A DNA stretch of 27,569 nucleotides from Propionibacteriaceae bacterium. GTDB lineage: Bacteria > Actinomycetota > Actinomycetes > Propionibacteriales > Propionibacteriaceae. Positions 6,730-13,011 of the stretch are shown here, in pieces. Both the position numbers and the translations under genes were made by a program. Each line of letters begins with the position of its first letter. Position 1 is the first letter of the stretch. The notes under the pieces were generated by a model. It worked only from the letters and a program-made list of their open reading frames with translations, made no database searches and was not told the origin of the DNA. The stretch covers positions 1-27,569 of the forward strand of contig WQYJ01000003.1 in assembly GCA_009781325.1 (NCBI GenBank), read 5' to 3'.

Positions 6730-7860
6730 ATGGATACGATTGCCCGCGACGTACGACGCCATCTGGCTCTGATTGGGCGTGATGGAAGCGCTGAGGATAT
6801 CGCTGAAGCCTTGCGTGCAACTGGTCAGGTGGTTTCTGATGCAGCGGTACTGAGCATCCATGATGAGATTGCCCGTGATGCGCTAGGGATCGGGGTCTTG
6901 GAGCCATTGCTGAACCTGGAGTCCTTGACAGACATTGTGGTGAATGGCCCTGATCAGGTATTTGTCGATCAGGGGCACGGTCTTGAGTTAACCGGAATCC
7001 GATTCGATGATGACCATGCCGTACGAGCCCTCGGGGCGCGCCTAGCTGCCTCGGTGGGGCGCCGTCTGGATGATGGCTCTCCGTTTGTGGATGCCCGGCT
7101 GGCCAATGGGGTGCGCTTTCACGGAGTTCTTGGTCCGATTGCGCACCCTGGAACCTGCCTGTCGTTGAGGATCCCGTCCAAGAAGCGGATGTCTTTTGAG
7201 GATTGGGAGAGGTCGTTCAGTGTGGATCCGCAGGCTGGACGAATCCTGCGCCGATTAGTTGAGAAGAAGGCGGCATTCCTGGTCTCCGGGGGTACGGGGT
7301 CGGGAAAGACCACTTTGCTGGCGGCAATGCTGTCACTGGTGGATTCCGGGCAGCGGTTGGTGATTGTCGAGGACTCTCGAGAACTGGACCCTGATCATCC
7401 TCATACTGTCTGGCTGGAGTCAAGGCCAGTTAACGGCGAAGGGGCAGGGCTGATTACGATGACAGATCTTGTTCGCCAAGCCCTGAGAATGAGGCCGGAT
7501 CGTCTGGTGGTCGGTGAGGTTCGCGGGGGAGAATTGCGGGATCTGCTTCAAGCGCTCAATACCGGTCATGAAGGAGGATGCGGAACCATTCACGCCAATA
7601 GCTTGGCGGATCTTCCTGCTCGGTTGGAAGCACTGGGAGCCTTGGGCGGACTATCCCGTGAAGCTACCCATGCTCAAGTAGCTGCAGCACTATCAGTGGT
7701 GGTCCATGTTAGCCGCCGAGGCTCGGCTAGAGAGGTATCCCAGATCGGGCTGCTGAGGCGGGACCCAACAGGAATAAGTACACGGCTAGCATGGTCTCGT
7801 CAGGGGCATCAGGTGAGCCAAGAAGAGGCGTGGGATGAGTTGCTGGAGTTTCTGTCATGA
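6730..7860 (+). CDS. tadA: TadA/CpaF-type secretion ATPase
   Basis: This 376-residue motor ATPase powers Flp/Tad pilus assembly at the inner face of the membrane. Motifs are complete: Walker A GGTGSGKTT (187-195), the Asp box VIVEDSREL (211-219), Walker B LVVGEVRGGE (259-268) and the His box HEGGCGTIHANS (280-291). I chose ATG at 6730, seven bases after the preceding stop. The frame is open further back to a GTG at 6661 inside the upstream gene, but those 23 residues do not look like the family. The stop overlaps the next start (ATGA), so tadA and tadB are translationally coupled. It corresponds to Rv3659c. Confidence 0.95.
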   Translation: MDTIARDVRRHLALIGRDGSAEDIAEALRATGQVVSDAAVLSIHDEIARDALGIGVLEPLLNLESLTDIVVNGPDQVFVDQGHGLELTGIRFDDDHAVRALGARLAASVGRRLDDGSPFVDARLANGVRFHGVLGPIAHPGTCLSLRIPSKKRMSFEDWERSFSVDPQAGRILRRLVEKKAAFLVSGGTGSGKTTLLAAMLSLVDSGQRLVIVEDSRELDPDHPHTVWLESRPVNGEGAGLITMTDLVRQALRMRPDRLVVGEVRGGELRDLLQALNTGHEGGCGTIHANSLADLPARLEALGALGGLSREATHAQVAAALSVVVHVSRRGSAREVSQIGLLRRDPTGISTRLAWSRQGHQVSQEEAWDELLEFLS

Positions 7861-8672
7861 CCGTCGTCGTCGTGGGTGCTGCGGTTGCGTGTGCGTTGTT
7901 CTTGGTTCCATCACCCGGGCCTGGTTTGAAACGACTGGAAGGTGCGGTTCACAAGCGAAGAAATCGCACCAATCCGTGGGTGGTTGCCATCCTAATCTGC
8001 CTGGGAGGTGTCCTGGCAGGAGTCTTTTCACCGCCTGTGGCAGTTATGACAGCCCTGGCGATGATCACGACGACTGTAGCCTGGGTGATGTACTCGCGCC
8101 GTACGCAGAAGCGAGCCTTGGCGCGTACCGTGGAAGTTGCCAGGGCAGCACAGATACTGGAGTCTCTGGTTGGGCTGGGTCATGTCCCTGCTGTGGCATT
8201 GTCACTGACAGCCGAAGAATGCTCAATCATCGAACCGGCTGTCGCGGCACTGCGCATGGGAGGGGACCCAGCGGCGGTATTGGAGGAATTATCACGCCAG
8301 GAAGGGCAGGCTGGCTTAGCCCGCATCGGGCATGCCTTAGCGGTGTCCCATGCCAGCGGCGGATCCATGCATGCCAGCCTTCAGCAAGTACGGGACTCCT
8401 TGGATGAGGCAGTTCAGACTGCCGGTTTGGTCGCATCTGAGTTAGCTGGGCCTCGGGCAACAGCCCAGATTCTTGCGCTGCTTCCGTTGTTCGGGTTGGG
8501 GATTGCCTATTCTCTGGGTACGAATCCCTTCACCTTTCTCACAGGGCAGCTTCTAGGGCGGATCTGTCTGCTGGCTGGTGTCGGGTTTGGCTGCGCCGGG
8601 GTGGTGTGGTCGGAAATTCTCACCAGAACAGCGGAACCATCCAAGCGAACCCAGCAGAGCAGGGGGAGATGA
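7857..8672 (+). CDS. tadB: TadB-like inner-membrane platform protein (T2SSF family)
   Basis: This 271-residue protein has membrane segments at the N-terminus (VVVGAAVACALFLV and two near residues 40-80) and C-terminus (ILALLPLFGLGIAYSLG and LLAGVGFGCAGVVWSEI). A cytoplasmic region with the T2SSF-type pattern lies between them, including an acidic/Gly stretch (PAVAALRMGGDPAAVLEEL) and ALAVSHASGGSMHASLQQ. It should form half of the platform that couples TadA to the growing pilus. Its ATG overlaps the tadA stop (ATGA), and its own stop overlaps the start of tadC (ATGA). It corresponds to Rv3658c. Confidence 0.88.
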   Translation: MTVVVVGAAVACALFLVPSPGPGLKRLEGAVHKRRNRTNPWVVAILICLGGVLAGVFSPPVAVMTALAMITTTVAWVMYSRRTQKRALARTVEVARAAQILESLVGLGHVPAVALSLTAEECSIIEPAVAALRMGGDPAAVLEELSRQEGQAGLARIGHALAVSHASGGSMHASLQQVRDSLDEAVQTAGLVASELAGPRATAQILALLPLFGLGIAYSLGTNPFTFLTGQLLGRICLLAGVGFGCAGVVWSEILTRTAEPSKRTQQSRGR

Positions 8673-9442
8673 TGACCTGGCTTTGTGGGCTAACCGCTTT
8701 TCTTGCAGTGTGGCTCTGGCTTCCCCCCGACGTTCTTCAACGCATCGGTGTTGTGGGTTCTTCGTCTTCCGGAGTGAGGTCATCAGGGGCGTGGTTGAGC
8801 CGAGTACCCTCCTGGGCTCATCCGGTGCCGGGGGCGATGGAGTCCAAGAAGCGCTGGCAGATCGGCGGTCTGGGGGCACTGGTCGCGGTGATCTATGGAT
8901 GGAGTCTGTCGCCGGTAGTCCTTGTCATTGCCCCGATTCTTGCTGTGGCAGGGTGGATCCTTCTTGGCCGCTTCGAACCAAGCCGAGTGCGTCAGCGGCG
9001 ACTGGAGCTTCTTCACAGCCTTCCTGAGGCACTCGACCTGGTGACTGCATGTTTGCGTGCCGGCCAGCCTCTGAGCAATGCCATCCAAACTGTCTCAACT
9101 GCGATGGGTCCGCCGATTCGAGACCAATTCGATGCGGTGACCAATGCTATGTCGGTGGGGATGTCGCAGGAACAAGCCTGGAGGATTCTTGCGACTGACC
9201 CAGTCATGGGCGGTATCGCCAGAGATATTTCCCGAAGTACGACGTGGGGGACAGCCATGACTGATGTCCTGACTCACCACAGCGGTGAACTGCGAACCAG
9301 AAGCAAACTGGAACGTTTGGGGGCGGCTAAGGCAGTTGGAGTCAAAGGGGTGATTCCTCTGGGAGTCTGCTACCTACCGGCATTCATTCTGCTGGGTGTT
9401 GTTCCGGTGATCGTCGCTGGTTTGGGGTCTTTGGGATGGTAG
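8669..9442 (+). CDS. tadC: TadC-like inner-membrane platform protein (T2SSF family)
   Basis: This 257-residue second platform protein starts at ATG 8669, overlapping the tadB stop, with GGGGGAG just before. A second ATG follows at once at 8672. It shows an N-terminal membrane segment (WLCGLTAFLAVWLW), a pair near residues 70-105 (LVAVIYGWSLSPVVLVIAPI, then LAVAGWILLG), and a cytoplasmic region. That region has LPEALDLVTACLRAGQPLSN and a repeat of the T2SSF pattern (SVGMSQEQAWRILATDPVMG). A final membrane hairpin is GVIPLGVCYLPAFILLGVVP. These are the usual TadC features. Transcription probably continues into the pilin region, although a 141-bp gap with its own signals follows. It corresponds to Rv3657c. 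Confidence 0.88.
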   Translation: MMTWLCGLTAFLAVWLWLPPDVLQRIGVVGSSSSGVRSSGAWLSRVPSWAHPVPGAMESKKRWQIGGLGALVAVIYGWSLSPVVLVIAPILAVAGWILLGRFEPSRVRQRRLELLHSLPEALDLVTACLRAGQPLSNAIQTVSTAMGPPIRDQFDAVTNAMSVGMSQEQAWRILATDPVMGGIARDISRSTTWGTAMTDVLTHHSGELRTRSKLERLGAAKAVGVKGVIPLGVCYLPAFILLGVVPVIVAGLGSLGW

Positions 9443-9583
9443 TGCTCTTTATCCACAGGGTTGCCTGGAAAAACTCAGTTATCCACAGGCTTGATCTCCA
9501 AGAGCAGTTCGAGTCTACGAAGACCCATAGTTCCTAATGTTCACACGGAACACGCGCCAAGGGCGCACAATAAAGGAGCACAA
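9443..9583 (+). promoter_or_regulatory. Upstream region of the pilin gene: two DnaA-box-like sites and a small hairpin
   Basis: TTATCCACA occurs at 9449-9457 and again at 9479-9487, 30 bp apart and in the same orientation. This spacing matches that of the pair upstream of the CpaE-like gene. A hairpin GCGCC-AAG-GGCGC (9554-9566) lies just before the ribosome site AAAGGAG of the pilin gene. A separate promoter here would let the major pilin be made in excess over the assembly proteins. Confidence 0.6.
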
Positions 9584-9793
9584 ATGAAGTCATTGTTGTC
9601 GAAGTTGAAGTCCAAGCTGTTCGGTCACCGCGAAGCTGGTATGGCCACAGCGGAGTATGCAGTCGGAACAGTCGTGGTGATTTCCATCGCCACTATCATC
9701 TACAGGATCATCGCCTCTGAGCCGTTCAGAGATGCAGTCTGGAATCTCATCCTGTGGCTCTTCCGCCTCATCACCGGGATCTCGGGAGAGTAG
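9584..9793 (+). CDS. Flp-type major pilin candidate, DUF4244 family
   Basis: This 69-residue protein has a basic N-terminus (MKSLLSKLKSKLFGHREAG), then MATAEYAVGTVVVISIATII. This matches the class III prepilin pattern: cleavage after Gly19, with the conserved Glu at +5 of the mature protein (Glu24), followed by Tyr. The single hydrophobic helix (about 26-43) is the assembly domain, and the tail is short and amphipathic. DUF4244 proteins such as Rv3656c occupy the same place in other actinobacteria. The start at 9584 is supported by AAAGGAG eight bases upstream; the longer open frame back to 9461 runs through the DnaA-box region and is not credible. A strong stem-loop follows the stop. Confidence 0.92.
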   Translation: MKSLLSKLKSKLFGHREAGMATAEYAVGTVVVISIATIIYRIIASEPFRDAVWNLILWLFRLITGISGE

Positions 9794-9800
9794 AAGACCA

Positions 9801-9838
9801 GGGGTGCAGGATCAGCGTGGCGTCTGGTCCTGCATCCC
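9801..9838 (+). promoter_or_regulatory. Stem-loop between pilin and TadE-like genes
   Basis: GGGGTGCAGGA (9801-9811) pairs with TCCTGCATCCC (9828-9838) over 11 positions with one G-U pair and a 16-base loop. No T-run follows, so it is unlikely to be a simple intrinsic terminator. It lies directly after the pilin gene, where a processing or 3'-stabilising structure would raise pilin mRNA relative to the downstream genes. Confidence 0.6.
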
Positions 9839-9858
9839 AATCCAGGACAGGACTCCTC

Positions 9859-10221
9859 ATGAAACCAAAAACAATTCATCCCAACTATCAACGAGGTTGG
9901 GCAACTGTAGAAACAGCCTTCGCCGCCTTAGGGCTCGGGTTGGCTCTTGTCGTCTGCGCAGGTGCCCTCGGGGTCACCGTGGATTACATACGATGCAATG
10001 AGGCTGCAGCACAACTGGCGCGCTGCGCCGCCATAGATGACCTGGAAGCCATGACAGCCATCATAGATAGACTCCCCGAAGCAGCACAGTGGGAGATCCA
10101 GCGTATCGACGACTCGATCATCGTCACCATCACAATCAGCCGCCGACCGTGGGGAAGATGGCTCCCCGCAATCAACCTAACAGCCCAAGCCGAAGCCGCC
10201 TATGAAGCAGGTACGAGATGA
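9859..10221 (+). CDS. TadE-like pseudopilin (Rv3655c-like)
   Basis: This 120-residue protein starts MKPKTIHPNYQRGWATVETA. It carries a prepilin-like site in which Gly13 would precede cleavage and Glu18 is then at +5. The following hydrophobic helix is FAALGLGLALVVCAGALGVT. The rest is a small extracytoplasmic domain with VDYIRCNEAAAQLARCAA and IDDSIIVTITISRRPWGRW. TadE-type pseudopilins act in pilus assembly. Three cysteines (one in the helix) are present. The ATG at 9859 was chosen over an upstream in-frame start at 9754 because that would overlap the pilin gene and lacks a ribosome site. The stop overlaps the next start (ATGA at 10218). Confidence 0.87.
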   Translation: MKPKTIHPNYQRGWATVETAFAALGLGLALVVCAGALGVTVDYIRCNEAAAQLARCAAIDDLEAMTAIIDRLPEAAQWEIQRIDDSIIVTITISRRPWGRWLPAINLTAQAEAAYEAGTR

Positions 10222-10604
10222 GGACTGAACGTGACAATGGAGTAGGAACACCGCTAGCAGTGCTAGGCATACTAGCCCTAGCAATAGCCATCTTCATCAT
10301 CGGCGCGATCCTTGTCCACGTCGTAGCCATCCACAAAGCCCAATCCATCTCCGACCTAGCCGCCCTAGCCGCAGCCACTGCAGCCACTGCGTCGTACGAC
10401 GACCATCAAGCCTGTACCAAGGCATCCGAGGTCGCCCAAGCCAACGGCGCCCGCCTCACCTCCTGTGAGATTCAAAGAGCTGGAGTCGAAGTAGCGGCAG
10501 CCGTCGAAGTAATGATCCTGGTGACCTGGAAAATCCCAGGCCTTCCCCAAGAAGCCAACTCCACCTCCTACGCCGGCAACCCCAGCCCCGAGACTCTTCG
10601 GTAA
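10218..10604 (+). CDS. TadE/G-like secreted protein (Rv3654c-like)
   Basis: This 128-residue protein has an N-terminal membrane helix (GTPLAVLGILALAIAIFIIG) and the tell-tale HKAQSISDLAALAAATAAT. It fits the 'helicase/secretion neighborhood TadE-like' family, whose members end this cluster in actinobacteria. Unlike the two genes upstream, its N-terminus has GVGTPLAV with no Glu at +5, so the usual prepilin signal is absent. It contains a Cys pair (CTKASEVAQANGARLTSC) that could form a disulfide outside the cell. It is translationally coupled to the TadE-like gene. The last gene of the cluster ends here; the DEAD-type helicase that normally lies beside it is not present. Confidence 0.87.
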   Translation: MRTERDNGVGTPLAVLGILALAIAIFIIGAILVHVVAIHKAQSISDLAALAAATAATASYDDHQACTKASEVAQANGARLTSCEIQRAGVEVAAAVEVMILVTWKIPGLPQEANSTSYAGNPSPETLR

Positions 10605-10652
10605 CACCATGAGAAAAGATTCTATGAATGCTACTCCGAATATCCTGTCACG

Positions 10653-10689
10653 TTCACGTCAATATAACAGAACTGTTATACTCAATACC
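10653..10689 (+). promoter_or_regulatory. Promoter overlapping a perfect 8-bp palindromic operator
   Basis: TATAACAG (10663-10670), spacer AA, CTGTTATA (10673-10680) is a perfect inverted repeat. A -10 hexamer TATACT (10677-10682) overlaps its right arm, and TTCACG (10653-10658) is an acceptable -35 at 18-bp spacing. The predicted start of transcription falls at or next to ATG 10690, which would give a leaderless mRNA. The position and symmetry are what is expected of an autoregulated XRE antitoxin-like gene. Confidence 0.7.
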
Positions 10690-10998
10690 ATGCGTGGCGG
10701 TGATTTGATTCGAGAAGCAAGGAAACGTGCTGGTTTGACTCAGGCTGAGTTAGCAGAACGGGCAGGGACAACCCAATCGGGAGTTGCTCGATGGGAGTCC
10801 AACCGAACGCTGCCTACACTTCAGGATGTCACGAGACTTGTGCGGCTATGCGGCCTAGACCTGGAAGTTGCACTGGTACCTCGGGATGATAGTGACACTG
10901 CTCAAGCCGAGAGACTCCTGGCACTAACTCCGCAAGAGAGACTCGAACGCCATCAGCGAATGATTGCGCAACTGAGGGAGATGCAAAGTGCGAAGTGA
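10690..10998 (+). CDS. XRE-family helix-turn-helix regulator, antitoxin-like
   Basis: The 102 residues from ATG 10690 begin MRGGDLIREARKRAGLTQAE. They continue with a classic HTH_3 domain (to about residue 60, including LAERAGTTQSGVARWESNRT and LPTLQDVTRLVRLCGLDLEV). A helical tail follows (SDTAQAERLLALTPQERLER, then HQRMIAQLREM). The family of this tail ('LTPxERLxxxxxxxAxLR') is often the antitoxin-like partner of a nucleotidyltransferase-fold toxin. The frame is open back to 10609, but the longer start would run through the palindromic operator and promoter, so 10690 is preferred. It overlaps the following short frame by 11 bases, the arrangement of an antitoxin-toxin pair. It is unlike its neighbours in function and may be a horizontally acquired insertion between the tad cluster and the methyltransferase. 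Confidence 0.85.
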   Translation: MRGGDLIREARKRAGLTQAELAERAGTTQSGVARWESNRTLPTLQDVTRLVRLCGLDLEVALVPRDDSDTAQAERLLALTPQERLERHQRMIAQLREMQSAK

Positions 10999-11080
10999 AC
11001 TCAATCTTGAACAACTATTCCGGATTCTGGATCAACGAGTGCTGCCCACCCTACGAGAGCTACTGTCGAAGATCTCTTAA
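10988..11080 (+). pseudogene. Possible remnant of a nucleotidyltransferase-type toxin partner
   Basis: A GTG start inside the end of the XRE gene opens a 30-residue frame: VRSELNLEQLFRILDQRVLP, then TLRELLSKIS and TAA. The segment LNLEQLFRILDQ resembles the first helix of small nucleotidyltransferase (MNT/AbiEii-like) toxins found after such XRE genes, which start like 'xLDxxxLFRxLDxHGVRYV'. The conserved GG/GS catalytic region that should come next is missing. It could instead be a meaningless short frame; the call rests on position, overlap and one helix. Confidence 0.35.
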
Positions 11081-11145
11081 TCGAGTGGGACAAAACCGAA
11101 CTGTATGGCTCTGGCACAGTATGAGATGCTGTACAGGTGACATAC

Positions 11146-12609
11146 ATGGATGCGATTGCTCGGTTGCGTGAAGATCTTTCTCGCGCAGGATACACAGCGG
11201 ACAAGGTTGTTGAGGCGATCACTGATCAGGGACAACTGGCTCTGACGAGAAACCACACTGTGGCTGCAACCAGGGCTCTCGCTGGTCGAGATGATCCCTT
11301 GGCAACTCTCATTCGGTTGTTTATTCTTCAGCAGCCCCAGCCAGCCCCGGCAGTCGCTCACGCACTTGATGTCGATTCCCTGATGCGGTTGGGGATTCTG
11401 CAAGCCCACACTGATGGGTTTCGCGCTGCACTGGATATTCGACCCTATGCTCATGAGATTGATCAGGTCTACGGTTGGGTGGTCTCTGATCATGTAGCTG
11501 AACTGGACACCCGCGATTGTCCCCCTTCACCAGACCTCGTATTGGGTGTGAATCCAGCATCAATGAGCTTGGCTCAAATCACCCCTGCGCGTCAGGTGGA
11601 AGGAGCCTTGGATTTGGGTACGGGCTGCGGAATCCAGAGTCTCCATCTGGCCAAACACGCCAGCCAGGTGGTTGCCACCGATCTCAATCCGCGCGCTCTG
11701 ACCCTGGCAACCCTGACTTTCGCTCTCAATGGGATTGAAGCTTCGACCAAACTTGGCTCCCTCTATGAACCAGTCGCGATGCAATCCTTCGACATGATCG
11801 TCACCAACCCACCCTTCGTCATCGCCCCTCAGGTTGGCCAACGACTGACCTATCGCGAAACCGAATACCCCAGTGATGAGTTCATGAAAGCCGTCATCCA
11901 AGGAGCCGAACCACGGCTCGACCCAGGCGGATCCCTCCACATCGTCGGCAATTGGGCGCATATCACGGGCCAAGATTGGCGCCAGCGAGTCCAGGAGTGG
12001 ATCCCCCAAGGTTGTGACGCGATCATGATCCAACGAGAGGTTCTCGACCCGTACGAATACATCGAAATCTGGTTAGCCGATGCAGGGCTTCGAGGCAGAC
12101 AGGAGTACATCCAGCGATACGATCAATGGCTGACCTATTTCGACGAACTGAAGATCGAAGCAGTAGGTATGGGCTGGCTCACCATGGTCAAATCTGGTTC
12201 CGAGACTCCGCGCGTCATCACCGAGCACTGGCCGTACGCCGTCAACGACGACGTAGCCGATGATCTGATGGCTCACCTGACAGCAATGAAGTACGCCGAC
12301 CTCCCCGACGAGGAAATCCTCAAAACCGGTTGGGTCCTAGCCGACGGAACCATCCAAGAATCCACCGGTACCCCCGGAGAACCAGACCCTTCCCACATCG
12401 TCCTGCGCCGCACCGACGGCCTAGGCAGAGCCCACGAAGTCTCCACAGCCTCCGGCGGAATCCTCGGAGCCTGCGACGGCGACCTCCCCCTAGGAACCAT
12501 CATCAACGCCGTAGCGGATCTTCTCGACCAAGATCACCAGGCTCTCACCAGCAACATCCTTGCCGAAATCCGAACCCTCATCTGTCAAACCTGGCTCACC
12601 GCGACGTGA
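11146..12609 (+). CDS. Class I SAM methyltransferase with NPPF motif (actinobacterial topA neighbour)
   Basis: This protein of about 487 residues has an N-terminal helical domain (1-150) of the kind found in a conserved actinobacterial methyltransferase family. A catalytic domain follows with motif I DLGTGCGIQSLHLA (156-169), motif II VVATDLNPRAL (175-185) and TNPPFVI (220-226). The N-P-P-F tetrad is typical of N6-adenine and protein-glutamine N5 methyltransferases, so the target is probably a nitrogen on nucleic acid or protein. A C-terminal domain (about 330-487) of unknown role follows. ATG 11146 has AGGTGA five bases upstream; a GTG at 11137 is the longer alternative. Similar genes lie just before topA in streptomycetes as I recall, which is also the order here. 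A repeat-filled gap separates it from topA. Confidence 0.85.
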   Translation: MDAIARLREDLSRAGYTADKVVEAITDQGQLALTRNHTVAATRALAGRDDPLATLIRLFILQQPQPAPAVAHALDVDSLMRLGILQAHTDGFRAALDIRPYAHEIDQVYGWVVSDHVAELDTRDCPPSPDLVLGVNPASMSLAQITPARQVEGALDLGTGCGIQSLHLAKHASQVVATDLNPRALTLATLTFALNGIEASTKLGSLYEPVAMQSFDMIVTNPPFVIAPQVGQRLTYRETEYPSDEFMKAVIQGAEPRLDPGGSLHIVGNWAHITGQDWRQRVQEWIPQGCDAIMIQREVLDPYEYIEIWLADAGLRGRQEYIQRYDQWLTYFDELKIEAVGMGWLTMVKSGSETPRVITEHWPYAVNDDVADDLMAHLTAMKYADLPDEEILKTGWVLADGTIQESTGTPGEPDPSHIVLRRTDGLGRAHEVSTASGGILGACDGDLPLGTIINAVADLLDQDHQALTSNILAEIRTLICQTWLTAT

Positions 12610-12900
12610 CAGTGGGGGCGAGCGCATCGAGGAGACATTGCCGCGTCTTCTCGACACACCCTCTGGAGCCCCAGGGGAACAACACCTCGGTCATCCTGCC
12701 GCAAGGCAGGACCCCCGGCAGCCAACGTAGGGTCTGTGGACCGCCACCCCGGTCATCCTGCCGTCAGGCAGGACCCCCGGCAGCCGACGTAGGGTCTGTG
12801 GTCAGGCTTGTCTTCTTATAGTCCATACTTTGGCTGCCGGGGGTCCTGCCTGGCGGCAGGATGACGGGTGGTCGGCTGTTAGGTCTTGGGCGACAAAAAG
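12610..12900. repeat. REP-like repeat cluster: two direct and one inverted copy
   Basis: Copies A (12688-12740) and B (12750-12801) are direct repeats. Each is built as GGTCATCCTGCC, a short variable loop, GGCAGGACCCCCGGCAGCC, then RACGTAGGGTCTGTGG. Copy C (12832-12868) is inverted and truncated: GGCTGCCGGGGGTCC, TGCC-TGGC-GGCA, GGATGACGGG. B and C can form a long hairpin. Each copy also has a small internal stem (CCTGCC / GGCAGG). The cluster sits between the methyltransferase and the topA promoter, where it could end the upstream transcript. The first 78 bases after the methyltransferase stop show nothing I recognise. Confidence 0.9.
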
Positions 12901-12911
12901 CACCGTCCTCT

Positions 12912-12940
12912 TTGTCACATCCAGGGGTACTATATATATC
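12912..12940 (+). promoter_or_regulatory. Likely topA promoter
   Basis: TTGTCA (12912-12917) is followed after 15-17 bases by an alternating TATATATATC stretch (12931-12940) that offers several -10 choices (TATATA at 12933, TATATC at 12935). The leader to the topA ATG would be about 65-70 bases. An A/T-alternating -10 region is supercoiling-sensitive in principle, which would suit topA. Confidence 0.55.
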
Positions 12941-13011
12941 CGCGTTTCCCAGATCCTCAATAGATCGCTAAGGTTAGGTCTCGGTACGTTAGATATGAGA
13001 GGGTGGTGCAC

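Noticed and set aside
5593..9487. Replication origin, suggested by the DnaA boxes
   Set aside because: Only one or two boxes occur per region, without dnaA, dnaN, an AT-rich unwinding element or the dense box cluster of an oriC. A gene-control role is more likely.
12330..12821. 163-residue frame over the end of the methyltransferase and the repeats
   Set aside because: It is an Arg/Pro/His-rich shadow of the methyltransferase running into REP-like DNA.
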